Source: Latrodectus hesperus
Lineage: Eukaryota; Arthropoda; Arachnida; Araneae; Theridiidae
Assembly: GCA_037975125.1 (NCBI GenBank)
Contig: CM075858.1
Span: 67,370,140-67,434,139 of the forward strand
Reading direction: 5' to 3'
Length of the DNA: 64,000 nt
Positions within the stretch are counted from its first letter, which is position 1; each line of letters opens with the position of its first letter. Position numbers and translations under genes: made by a program. Positions 1 to 11,512 of the stretch are shown one piece after another. The notes under the pieces are model-generated. The model saw nothing but the letters and a program-made list of their open reading frames with translations. It made no database searches and was not told the DNA's origin.

Positions 1-620
1 GATTATAATTATTTTCAGTCATTAAATATTATTGATGAATATTATCTGTTCCATGTTATGAAAGCCCAAAAAGATTTTAGTTCAAAAACTAAGACATCTA
101 AGATTTGACGATTTATGTTTGACTGAAATAAATTATATTTAAGCATAAAAAAATGAACATGAAATGCATATTTTTAAAAGTTTAAGTATGTTTTTAATTT
201 TGAGATAAAAATATTAAAATTTAAATAAATTCGAATTATGTTTTTATGTAATTAAAATTTTTTTAATTTTTTGTTGAATTAAATTAATACGTTTTTAGCT
301 ATTAATCATAGATTTTGATTAATAATTAATAAAAACACATTAATAATCAAAATTTAAGAAATCAAAAGTAAAAGCACTTAAATAAATATTTTTGATTTCT
401 CTTAAAATATTTCTATAGAATTCACTTGACCAAACTTAGGTAAAACAGATAATAAATTATTAAATTACCTTTACTTGTCTGGGCGAAAAAGTTTGATTTT
501 TACCTCTAAGCACATTTATTTTATTCAAATTTAAAACTTCATTTTCCTTCATTGATTTTTTGTATAATGCTTATTGCTGAATAAGGCAATGCCCCATAAT
601 ACACATCACATAATTCACAA
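1..620. other. A+T-rich DNA with no recognisable gene
   Basis: Homopolymer-rich A+T sequence with frequent stops in all frames. I see no coding frame, RNA gene or clear repeat here. Confidence 0.6.
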
Positions 621-624
621 TCTC

Positions 625-790
625 ATCAAGCCTTTCTTCATCTGGCATTCAAATGATAGTACTCTGACTTACGGTTCAACTGTTCATGGGCTCGAATCTC
701 ATCTTAGGTACGGATGTTTGTAGTGGTTCGGAATCCACTTTAAACTAGAGGTCCCATTCTAATTAACCATCGTGTGCATTAAACGTTACA
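625..790 (+). repeat. Decayed tRNA-derived SINE-like repeat (family A)
   Basis: The segment carries a degenerate pol III B-box (gggctcgaatctc at about 688-700) preceded by the phrase ggttcaactgttcat. The same phrase recurs near 15,100, 29,190 and, inverted, near 62,925, each time next to a B-box-like string. The following part (gtagtggttcggaatccac, then a run ending taaacta) is also recognisable in the 29-kb copy. This supports an old dispersed tRNA-derived SINE. The A-box region (near ctggcattcaaatg) is too degenerate to be sure, and I cannot define exact ends or target duplications. Confidence 0.5.
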
Positions 791-2724
791 AGGCAAGCCC
801 GAGAAATGTTTTTCCTTACTGACTTTTCATTTGACACTTTATTTGAACTATTATATAAATCTCAACATACCTTAAATATTTTTTGTTGTTCCTTGAAGAG
901 AGCAGAAATCAAAAATCTCTTGTTTTATTCTGTAAGTTTCAAAGTGGTTGCAAATATTTATAATACCTCACTGATCAATATTTTCATCAAAACTCAACAA
1001 AAAATATAAACTTTTCTTGGTTAATTTATTCAAATTCTTCCCTCGATTAATCATATCACTAACTAGTGTCGCAGTTTGATTTAAAAGTGACACTAATCCA
1101 AGTATCTCAGTCATTTTAATGTTACTTAAAGTTTGTCAATTCCAAAACACACTTTTATTTCAAGTTGTTTTTAAAGAAGTGTTTCTTGTTCTATTTTAGT
1201 TGTTTTTTCTTGTTTTTTGTTGTCTTGTTTATTTTTGTTTTACTTTTAGAAGAAGATATTTGTTTATATGTCTTTGTAAGTTCAAGCAACTTTCAAACAA
1301 GAAAAGATCTGAGTTTGAGAGATTTATTAACTATGCATGTTTACTTAATTTTACTTAGCAATCAATGAATGCTGAGCTTTTTCATTGTGCATATACATTT
1401 TCTTCTGTGAATAATAGAATAATGGCACTTAACGTTGTATTCCTTTAGTACACTGTTTGCATGCATACAAACACCGAATGTTTACACATTTATTTGTAAT
1501 TAGTCATGATTTCTAACTCTCTTTGTAAATTCTATTTCCTTATCAATTGTACAATGTGATATTTAACCTTCATTTTTATAACATGAAATAACAAATTATT
1601 TTTAAATTAAAAATATCAAAAAGGAACAATAGTTAAAAAGGTCACTCATATATAGTATCAAAATCTCGTATTTAACATGATTTCAATATATGCAGTATTG
1701 ATGATTTTCACCTGCTCCACATTTAAACCAGATGTGTTGAGTTTTTGTTGCTAGAGCGCAGGGAGGTTTTAAACCAGTGGAGAACGTCAGTAATTCAAAG
1801 CTTTGCGTTCCCCCTTCAATTTATTGCTGATCCTGTTTGAATTTTTTTTTCACTGTTGCCTCTTTAATACCAATACGATCAATCAGAATCAAAAATAAAT
1901 TTCATGTTGATAGTTGATTCCGGATTATCCGCGAAACCAAGTGTCATGACTATCGTAAATATAACGATTTAATAAATAATTTTTAAAAAATAGTTCAAAA
2001 AAAGGAGAAGAAATCAACACAAAATTATATGTTTGAACAATTTATGTGTCCGTTATCTTTGTAAATAAAAGTCTCACTCTGTTTGTGTGCTGAATTTTTA
2101 TCCCGGATGTGAATTGAGATTGGCGACATGGAATGGAGTGAAACTTTTATCGGAACGTTAGTCTCTAGTTAGCTTGAAAATAGTTTCATTTTGGAATTTC
2201 AATTTAATTGTTTGTAAGTAATTGAAAATATTATTAACTTTGGTTTTTATTCTGTGCAGTGTTGCTTATTTAACGATATGATTAATTGAAGTAGTGTAAA
2301 ATTCTGCTCCAGAACTATTCTTGGTCAAGGAAGAGCATGGGGAACATTTTCTCCTCTATGCATAGCTCCTGAAAGAGGGAAAAAGGTATAGTATCGAATT
2401 CTCTGTTCTCTACATTCCCATAGTGCAAATCTCTTTAAAGATTACGATGCTTAATATTTTTTTGTTTTTGAAAAAGTAATGCTTTTGCCTTTTGGAACGA
2501 ATGAGATTTCGTTTTTCCCAATACGTCACCAATCAGATATGAATTGGAATGCGGATGAAAACAGTACTTTCATAAAATAATTCAATAATTAAATTGTAGT
2601 CAAATCTAGTCATTCAAGTTAACACCTCATTCGATTTGTTTTCAGCTAATCTATTCATGAAAATCCGTTTTGTGCTATAAAAATATTGTTGCTGATTAAA
2701 GCTTTGTTTTATAATGTTTTTGTA

Positions 2725-2727
<3 letters not shown>
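791..2727. other. Non-coding A+T-rich stretch
   Basis: Only short, low-complexity open frames occur (for example around 806-1009 and 1165-1368), rich in Phe, Leu, Ile and Lys and without domains. A slightly less A+T-rich portion around 1740-2400 contains splice-like signals but no convincing coding frame. Confidence 0.5.
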
Positions 2728-2809
<82 letters not shown>

Positions 2810-2887
2810 TAGATATAGATATATATATGTATATGTATATGTATATAGATATATAAGATATGTATATGTATATGTATATAGATATAT
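2728..2887. repeat. (TA)n microsatellite with degenerate right half
   Basis: An uninterrupted (AT) tract runs from about 2728 to 2807. It continues to about 2887 as an interrupted version with GTATAT and AGATAT variants. The 106-residue [12 protein letters not shown] frame here is a translation artefact of the repeat. A+T-only tracts of this kind expand by slippage; the impure half is probably the older part. Confidence 0.95.
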
Positions 2888-5800
2888 TTAGTCAAAGTTT
2901 CTTTGTATATAAATAAATTAAATCCGATTAGCAATAAAGAACATAGATAAAATTATGAAATATTAGAATTTTTTTAAATAAAAATTTAACTTAGTTGAGT
3001 TATACTGAAAAAAATTTAACGAAAATATATAAAGCGTTCTTAATTTTTTTTCCGATGACGTATAATTAAGTTTACCAAAACAGAATCTGTTGAATAGTTT
3101 TAGCAATCTTGATTTTTCTGCTATAATAAAAAATTTAAGTTATCAAAAAGAAGATAAAATCCTCCAAAAATGTTTACGATTTCAAAAGCGTACTTCTACA
3201 GATTTACAGCATCTAATCCACTTTTTGAGCATCAACTAAATAATTCATTAAATGTGTATGATTTATTATTTCAAATGGATTCCATACCAATATAAAATGA
3301 ATACTGAATCAAAATAAGCGTTCATATAGCCGAGACTGGAATCGAACTTAAGAACTGAATTATAAAAACAAGTCAGAATTGAAACCATTAAGCTGGTACA
3401 TAAATCGAGAAAATTCACGATGCACCTAATTTTAAAAACTAATGTTTTTAAAATTATTAAAATTTTTATATATTAAAATTTAAAAAATGCATAATGTAAA
3501 GTTTCATAGAAAAGAGAAAAAAAGACTATAATTTTTTTAATTTAATTAAATCTAAAATCAAAAGTTTTTTTATTCATAATTTTAAACATATTTGTTAATT
3601 AATTAATTATTAAAAAGTAGTTTGCGACAATAACAAACAAGTTATTAGAAACAAATCATATTCTTCATCTATTCTTCTTCCCTGTTGTGTGCTTTTGCTG
3701 AGATTTTCTTTGTTTTTCAGTTTTTAATAAAATTATCCACTGATTTTTCCCTGAAGGCACTTATTAACGGTAAAAAACTAAATCGCAGATTAAAACAAAA
3801 GAAAAACTTTTTGCGAGAGAAATTCAGTCGTTGAGACCATCGCCAATTGAGAAAGGAGCTAAAAATTAACGCTAAGACAATAGCTTTTAATTTAGGTAAA
3901 ACAATAGGCATTATATATTTTTTTCTCCTTTATTCCACGCTTTTGCGGTTCCTTAGGATGGGTGCTTTTCTTACACCTTTCGGAAATACTCCGTGCCACT
4001 GGCAGAATCTTTTGTCCGATAATTTTATAATTTTTTTTAAAGAAATTTGCACAGGGAGAGGATAAAAAGGTGTCCGTAATTAGAAGCATCTTTGAAAGGA
4101 TGAAAATTTCAATTTATTATGTTTTATGTATAGTCAAGTTTTTTTATCTTCATGGTATGCTTTAACTGTTAAATTGTAACTCGGAGAACACATGCCGAAA
4201 ATGTATTTTGTGATTAAATATCACTCAGAAATGAGAGATCTTCAAATTATTTACATTTTGAAAATATTTTTAAAAGAAATGATACAAATTCGAATAATTT
4301 TAATATAAATTTTAAATCCTATCGTTTTAAATTAAACCGCAGTTGACGCTCGTTTCCACAAACCCCTAACTCTTTACACAAAACACGCTACCACACTCGC
4401 CAGCTTTTATTTTTTATCTCATTAGATGTTTTATTCATTTTATAGTTAATCTAATTTATTGTTGGAGAATCTTTGAATTGTGGATAATTAACTGCAACAT
4501 TAATTAATCATTGTAATGGGTTCAAACTAATTTCGATTCCGAAATTGAAATTGAAGGAAAATTATAAATTCTAGTGTGTTCAATGGACTTTGAAAGCTGT
4601 TAATAGGCACAAACCTCAAGTATCATTGACTCAGGCTGCTTTGGAAGGATTATGTCTGATATCGCCTTATGAAGTTGACATTCTATGCGCAATGCTGTAG
4701 TGCATTTATGTTTGGAATGAAGTTGCAGAAAAAACGATATCTAAGTCAGTTTAACCTGAGTGCGTCATTAAATAAGCCACTATAACTGAAGAAAACAAAG
4801 TTTAACGGACGACTTAAGAAAAGATAAATTATCCATGATATTCAACAAAGAAATCCACTATCACTCAATTTTGTCTTCAGAACTTTTTGAATCGAGATTC
4901 AGATCTAATTTGTTCATAAGAATTATTGGATGCTTAAATGATTGAGAACTTAAGTGAAAGAATGAAAAAGGCTTTCAGATCTCAAAAGAGAAGAAAACGA
5001 TTTCTACTGTGACCATCAGACAAACAAGTAGATAAGTGTCTAGCAAAATTAAGGTAGTTTAGGAGAAATCAACAGTTAAATATTCTTTTAGACATCGGAA
5101 AAAAATGTGTTTTAAATATGTATTTTTGAAATAGGAAAAAGTAATTACTTTAACTGAATTTTCCTCCATAAAATGAAACTAAGAATTGTCTTAATTATGA
5201 ATTTTATTTTACACATATTTTTATATAAAGCATTCCAAGTAATCTTTTCCTGATAGCACTTTATTTATAAAGATAAAGCAATGTGATATAAAAGTTTTAA
5301 AAAAGATCCTAAGTTTATTTTTCTATTTTACGAACTTTCGATTCATTCTATTTCACGCGCTACGTGTTCGTAAAAGTAAGCGTTTAATGTATTTGGCGAA
5401 TATATTTTTTGGTGAATATATGGCCGACGGAATAATATTTAATTACTTAATTTACTAAGTGATATAAATGGCAGGAATAATTTAAAACCTTTTCTTCATT
5501 TTAAAAGCAGTATATGAAACCGAACTGCATCAAAATATCTCATTTAACACGATTGCTAGATGGAAAATTATTCATTTGAGTGGAAAACAGTTATATTCAA
5601 ATTCACGTTTCTATAGATGGAATTCTTGAACAGTACAAAGCAACAAAAATACAAATTCAAATTTCCTTTTTATTGAATGACAGTTAATTTAAATATTTCG
5701 TTATTTACGTATCAAACATTTAACCATTTTCACCAAAAATTATGCCACTATATGTTGCAAATTTTATTTTTTGTTTCAAATATGAAAGAAAAAAGTGGTT

Positions 5801-6465
5801 ATCTTGTATGTATAAGAAAATGATAAAAACTTTTTACTTCAATTTATATTCCAATCATACATTTAAAACGTTGAAAATAAAAAATGTAAAACACCAAAAC
5901 GCAAATACAATAAAAAATATAAAACGTGAATATGATAGCTAAACTGTATCATTTGGCACAGAATGCAAATAGCGACAGATTTTCTTTTTGCGGATACAGT
6001 TAACGGGATAAATACAAATATTTCATATATTATAAATAATTTTTGTCTTGGAATGTTTTATATCATTTTTTTTACCATACTTGTGGTACATAATGGCAGA
6101 AGTTTCAAATCAATATTTAATTAGGATTATGTTTGCTGAGTCACAAAACTCACCGAACCAATGATGTCTTAAAGAAAATTTTATGCATAAAATTTAAAAT
6201 AATTGGATCAAAGTATTTATGAACATTGTTGCTGCATCATTACATAAATTTTCTTCATTAATAATCATCACTAATTCATATTTATCTTATTTATGAAATC
6301 GAAATACGAATTCTTAAATTTAAAGCTCAAATCCTCCCATAAAAACGAACAGCTTAAATGACCTCTGAAATTCAAAAAGGAAAACGGCGTGAAATAGAAA
6401 TACAATTCAAATAAAAATGCAATTTATTCAAAATATCATATGGAAAAATCCTACAGTAAACGGAA
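2888..6465. other. Long A+T-rich stretch without genes
   Basis: I see nothing I can annotate over about 3.6 kb. The short frames at 3717-4089 lie on both strands over the same bases, with no domain or codon pattern, so I treat them as chance. No mobile-element end or tandem unit stands out. Confidence 0.5.
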
Positions 6466-6469
6466 TGCA

Positions 6470-7130
6470 TTTTTTTCTCCTCTTTCATTCCTCGTTCTAT
6501 TTGAGTAAACTCAATAAATATGGAATTGAGCTGAAACAGTTTTTTCTTACCTCGCCAAGTTTACAGAGCGAGCGCTAAGTAGCCATCTTTAAACATTTCA
6601 TTTAAAAGCAAAACACCGCATTAGCACGCATATTCGGTTTCCAACTGAAAACCGAAGTTATTAGGCGGGAAAACTCTGACAATCACGTGATGAATGGAAA
6701 GAAAAGGATCTCGGGATACCTTTTTTTCCCGCGTAAACCTTTCTTCCATATGAAAGCTATTGTCTTTGTAAAATTTGCGTAAATATTACTTCTCCATTCT
6801 CGCGTTTACCCATGATTTCCAAAAATACCTATTTTACGCTCCACTCAAATAACACAGTGCGAAAGGAGGATGGATTTTAAGCGTCAGAAAAACATTCGAA
6901 AAGGACGGGTAAAATCGAAAGCCCTTTTTTTTAAAGTGCTTCTTTGTTATCGTTGAGTATGGTTTGGAACCCAATGCATTGAGGGTTTGTTTGAGTACAG
7001 GAAATGCACGAATTCCGTTTCTCGCTTCGGGTTATCTTTTGTTTGTGGTATGAAACGAATTGGAAATATCTCAATCTGCAGAGATGAATGAGACAAATAA
7101 GATAAACAAAACTCTATTCAGATTCCTCAA
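6470..7130. other. Less A+T-rich non-coding stretch, possible conserved non-coding or first-exon DNA
   Basis: This segment is visibly richer in G+C and CpG than its surroundings (gcgagcgct, cacgtg near 6684, cccgcg near 6728). On the minus strand there is a splice-donor-like GAG/GTAAGA (the plus-strand text ttcttacctcgcc near 6545-6557). No frame of useful length is open on either strand. It could be a promoter or untranslated first exon of a minus-strand gene, or an unclassified old repeat. This is speculative. Confidence 0.2.
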
Positions 7131-8161
7131 AGATTTTTATAAAAGTCTCCGTTATTGTAGATAATTGCTTAATGTGCTTGTGCAGTTAAGTATAAGTGCT
7201 AGAAAATCAATCAAATCGTTTTTGTAGTGGGATTTCAAGCTTTTCAATGAAATATTCTTAAATATCCCATAAATTTATCTTCCTTATGCATTCAACATAT
7301 ATTGAATAAAAATACGGTTTTGAAAACGGATAATAAAAAAACATTAATTGGAATTTAATAGCTATGAAAGAATACTTTTAGAATAAATATCCCAAAATAT
7401 ATTTAGCCGATAGAAACAGAGTTAGCATTACTTTTATTTCATGGTAAATATTGAATTCCAGCCACAAATAGGAAACTCCCGAAAAGAAAAAAAAACAGTG
7501 AAACATAATAAAAGATACATTCAAATGGATTAAAATCTAAGAAGTATATTGATTTGAATTTATTTTAAAAAATTATAATGAATCTATTCGGATAAAAATG
7601 CTTATTAATATCTTATGAAATTATACAATTTATAAAAAACTAATAATTCTAAAATAAACGTTACACTAATATTTTACATGATATTCTGCTCTAATTATAT
7701 TTCCTCTTTCAAAAATAACTTTATGAAACACCACGACAGTATTAATTAAAAGCATTAAAATGATATTTCAAAATTATTACTTTCTTTCCAATTATTATAG
7801 ATGAATTCGGTCAAAGAAAGTAATATTTGTATGAAAATGAACGTATTTTACAGCTGTTGAATTTATTTTTAATTGTATTTTCATGCATATATTATTTTAC
7901 ATATGTGAATCATGTTAAAAGCATAATGCAGTATTAATTAATAACACATTTTTTTCAAATGTAAGTCAAACTTTTATTGCTTTTTTAGTTTCTTTTTGAT
8001 ATTATTAACGAATATTTATGTGCATTTAAAATATTTTTTAATAGAAAATTTTTAAATTTTGAAAATAAGTTTGTTGAAATTATTTTCAGGGTCAATAAAT
8101 ATAATAATTTGGTTTTAACTTGAATTTATAGTAATTTGCTGATTCAAGGTTAAGAACTGCT
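7131..8161. other. A+T-rich DNA with no recognisable gene
   Basis: No coding frame or structured repeat is visible up to the left end of the Tc1-type element at about 8162. Confidence 0.55.
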
Positions 8162-9712
8162 TATACTGCGGGAAAAAATTAGAAAGGCACTCATATTTTA
8201 TAAATTATGCTTTAAATTTTATCGCAATTATATGTAAATTTTCTCTTTTTTTACTTATAAACTAATTTTTCTTTTATTTTCAGTGAATGTGTTTTATTTA
8301 ACACTAAGAAAATATTATAAAATAGTACTTAAGGATTTTTAGTCTGTGAAAAAAGTAGGACACCTGCAAAAGTATTCTCATTATGGAATCTGTTGCAGTT
8401 TAATATGTCGAAAACAGTGTTCTTTCAAACTGTCCTTCTTTCAAAAGACATATTTTGTTGAAAAAATCCTCAATTTTTGTAGTTACAATGCCCAGGGGAA
8501 ACCTTTAAATGAATTTCACAAAGGCCAAAGTGTGGTATGTAACGATGTGGGCAAAAGTGTAAGATAAATTGCAAAGCAGCTACACACATCATTCCAAACA
8601 CTGTTTCTAACTTCTTGAAAAATCTGGAGTCAGAGGAAAGCAAAGATTGGCAGACCTAAAAAACTTATACTACATAATCAAAAAAAATCTATAAAGAGCT
8701 TAAAAAATGGTGGAAGCATTGGAAAGAACAAGACACATCTACAGTCACTCATGTAATCAGAAGAACACTTTACTATTACATAAAAATATTGGATACGCTC
8801 ATATTCAAGAAAAGAAAGCATCGTCTTAAATGGAACGAAAGGCATATTGAGCAAAGGATACAATGTGTCAAAGAACACATATCTTGAAATTCATAATGGA
8901 CTTCAGTTATTTTTTCTGATAAAAAAAAATTCTATTAAGGTGACCCAAATGATTGTCAATATTATTGGCATTGTCTGGGTACATAAGATGAAACTTATTC
9001 TATAAGACAGATAAGAGGAGGCTGTTTAATGGTTTGGATGTCTATTGACTACGTTGGAAAAACCAATCTAGGGATTCTGGAGGAAAGACAGAAACATACA
9101 GATTACTTTCATATTTTAAATTCAGAGCTTCTTTCCTATGGCGCTGAGTTTGATGAAGAAAGTTGGATAGTTCAACAGCATGGAGCATCGATTCATACGG
9201 TTAATGGCGGTAAAAATTGATTTGAAACAAATAATGTTCGGGTTTTGCCATAGTATAGACTGCTAAAAGTATAGACTTCAATATTGTTAAAAATATATGG
9301 TCAGTAACTGTTCAGCGTTTATACGTCAGAGGCAAGCAATATGAATCTTTGATCGAACTTCAAGATTTGAATTGTGTTTCGGACAATATCTGTCTACCCA
9401 AAATTGAAGACTTATCAATGGCAAATAGAGTCTTTGAAGTAGTTAAAGGAAATGACAGAAGAATTTCTTATCAACAGGTTGTTTATTTTCATTATTTAGA
9501 ACTGACCTTCTTTTTTTACATAGTATGATGTGAATGGAATTAATTTTTAATCGTAATAAGCAAGTAGTTTTTTATTTCATGTTACAGATATAGTTATCTG
9601 ATTTTAAATAAGTTTTTAAAAGTGCTGTAATGAAATTATTTTGTAAAAATTCAAATTTTTTCTCTTATTTGGAAAAAAAACCTAGTGTCTTTCTACTTTT
9701 TCCAGCAGTATA
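8162..9712 (+). mobile_element. Full-length dead Tc1-type transposon with IR/DR ends
   Basis: The outer ends match as inverted repeats. The left starts tatactgcgggaaaaaa (8162) and the right, read inward from 9712, starts tatactgctggaaaaag; about 26 of 29 positions agree with one gap. Related inner copies lie about 180 bp inside each end: ctgtgaaaaaagtagg near 8344 and, inverted, ctatgtaaaaaaagaagg near 9506-9525. Two direct repeats inside each inverted end is the IR/DR layout known for some Tc1-like transposons such as Sleeping Beauty. TA dinucleotides sit at both tips, as expected for TA target duplication. The roughly 1.55-kb length and the internal transposase remnant fit the family. The element cannot be autonomous because its transposase is broken. 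Confidence 0.8.
8488..9480 (+). pseudogene. Tc1-type transposase pseudogene
   Basis: This was a DDE transposase of the Tc1/IS630 superfamily, a nuclear enzyme that cuts at TA. A start codon at 8488 opens MPRGKPLNEFHKG, like the Tc1 N-terminal helix-turn-helix region. After several stops and frame changes the catalytic core reappears: W..VIFSD at 8897-8920 (first Asp kept), a GGCLMVW motif near 9015-9035, then HILNSELL. The second catalytic position, normally in QQDN, reads QQHG at 9173-9184, so Asp is replaced by His. The third, normally Glu, falls in NIVKNIW (about 9280-9300), so it reads Lys. The C-terminal SMANRVFEVVKG (about 9415-9450) is also typical. Two of three catalytic residues are lost and there are many stops and shifts, so it is long dead. 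Confidence 0.85.
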
Positions 9713-10019
9713 TAAACCATAAAATACATTGCTAGTAATCACAACAAGTAATAACCAACACTTAACTGCAGAAAATATAAAGACAATCGAATTTGAATAC
9801 AAAAGAGATTTTTAATGCCGAAAAGAGAACAGGATTTGTATTAATAAGGAATAAAAATTTTTAATTTAATGCTCATCAACTTAAAACTGAATACCCTATA
9901 TATAGCGTATTCCTGGAGAAGTTATAATAATGTTAGTACGAAATGATGCTGCTCAGTTTTAGGTAGAAAAAATGCATCGTGAAAAATGGGCAAGTTCACA
10001 CAATTTCCCATCCATTGCT

Positions 10020-10082
10020 CTGGAAATGAGTACAGTCAAAAAAGTGTTCTTTCAATGTTTTTTTGACTGTACTCATTTCCAG
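10020..10082. repeat. Perfect 24-bp inverted repeat, 15-nt loop
   Basis: The left arm at 10,020-10,043 starts ctggaaatgagtacag. It is exactly complementary to the right arm at 10,059-10,082, which ends ctgtactcatttccag. Perfect arms in otherwise drifting DNA suggest a recent snap-back (template-switch) event. There are no flanking target duplications. Confidence 0.9.
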
Positions 10083-10311
10083 AAGGTGAATGAGAAAAGA
10101 AATGAAATGAAAAAAAAATTAAAACAAATGTGTTTCGTTTCTTGTGAGGCTGAATGTGAGGCTACAATGAATGGCAACACAACATGAATTGCGATAGCCA
10201 TAAAGTTGAACAGCTCTAGAAATATTTGAGGAATGAATAATTTTATACATAACAGCAACTGTCCCCAAACTGCCATCCTGGAAAAAATATTCAGAAATTA
10301 GGCAGGGAAAA

Positions 10312-10349
10312 GTTACTAGGATAGTTTTTGTACAAACTATCCTTGTAAC
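10312..10349. repeat. Short hairpin
   Basis: The central palindrome aggatagttt / aaactatcct (10,318-10,343) surrounds ttgtac. It is extended by gttac / gtaac on the outside. No oligo-T terminator pattern or coding context is present. Confidence 0.7.
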
Positions 10350-11415
10350 TTCCACATTTTTGAAGAACTTTGGAAGAAAGATATTTATGGATCTTGGTTT
10401 TGTTCAAACCAGGAAATATGAAATGTGCAAAACTGCGAATCTGCTTGTTACGAAATTGCGAATCTGACTTATAGATTTAACTCTTTTCAACAAATCTGCA
10501 ATTGATCGTTTTGTCTTCAGGCTTGATGAATGTATTAAGATATGGGCAATTATTTTTGAATAAACTTGCTGTCAGTTTTCACTTGACAGCTCATATACAT
10601 TAGAGACTTATTTTTCCGTACTTGTATGGATCAATAAAATTATTCTTAAAATCGAAGGTTTATAAAATAGAAAAAAATTAAGTGTTAGGACTAATTTTTT
10701 TTTTACCAAACTACCCTCCCGAAATAAAATATTAAGAGAAATGTTATTTAGTATACACAACATATAAAACACATAAAAAACAAATATCATATTGAAAAAT
10801 AATTCTTAATTTCATTTCAGTGATGAAATGGCAAAATAATAAGTGATATTTTCTGCTTCAATACCATGTTTAAATTATGTTTTTCCATTTTTCTTAGATT
10901 TAGTAAAATATTTCAATGTCGTTTTTTTTCACAAAAAAGTAAATCCATCATGCTTCTCAGATGGTCACAGAACCATGTTCTTTTATCTTGTTTTAATGTA
11001 TGAAAATTCTTTTTTATTTTTAATCATTTTGTTCTCGATCATTTAAGTATCTATTACTTCTTATGTAAAAATTTGTCTTTGTTTTAAGCCTATTCAGTGT
11101 ACAGGACATACTGTGAAAAATTGTTATATATTTATTGATTCTAAAATAAACTTGAACAAAGAAAATCGCGACCCAAATAAAATTATTAAATTAACCCTTC
11201 TTTTTGCTCGAATTCTCATTACACTGATAATAAATTTCATATATTTTGTAAGTAGTCCTAAATTACATATAAAAAATGCATATCATAAGGGGAATATATA
11301 TATATATATAAAGTCAAGAAATATAGAAAAATTCTATTCAAGATTTGCTATCTTTTTTAATGTTTTCACCCTAGTAAAATAGTTTGATTGAATTCTATAA
11401 TAAAGCGTCGTACGT

Positions 11416-11418
<3 letters not shown>

Positions 11419-11511
<93 letters not shown>
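11419..11511. repeat. (TA)n microsatellite
   Basis: An uninterrupted AT dinucleotide tract of about 90 bp. A shorter (AT)8-9 run also lies near 11,295-11,312. Confidence 0.95.

Positions 11512-11512
<1 letters not shown>

Larger units (their letters stand above)
9713..11418. other. A+T-rich stretch with two hairpins
   Basis: There is no gene. Two inverted duplications, described separately, lie at 10,020-10,082 and 10,312-10,349. Frames at 9972-10,355 run over the hairpins on both strands and look fortuitous. Confidence 0.5.

Noticed and set aside
2260..2385. Possible 126-bp exon with acceptor (ttttattctgtgcag) and donor (aaaag/gtatag)
   Set aside because: Two of three frames contain several stops, the remaining one has an early stop, and no domain or neighbouring exon supports it.
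2614..2934. 106-residue frame rich in YIYIYI
   Set aside because: Translation of a (TA)n microsatellite. The same applies to similar frames at 52,483, 53,818, 55,463, 58,060, 63,697 and 63,731.
3717..4089. Three overlapping small open frames on both strands
   Set aside because: Mutual overlap, no domain, and composition typical of chance frames in A+T-rich DNA.
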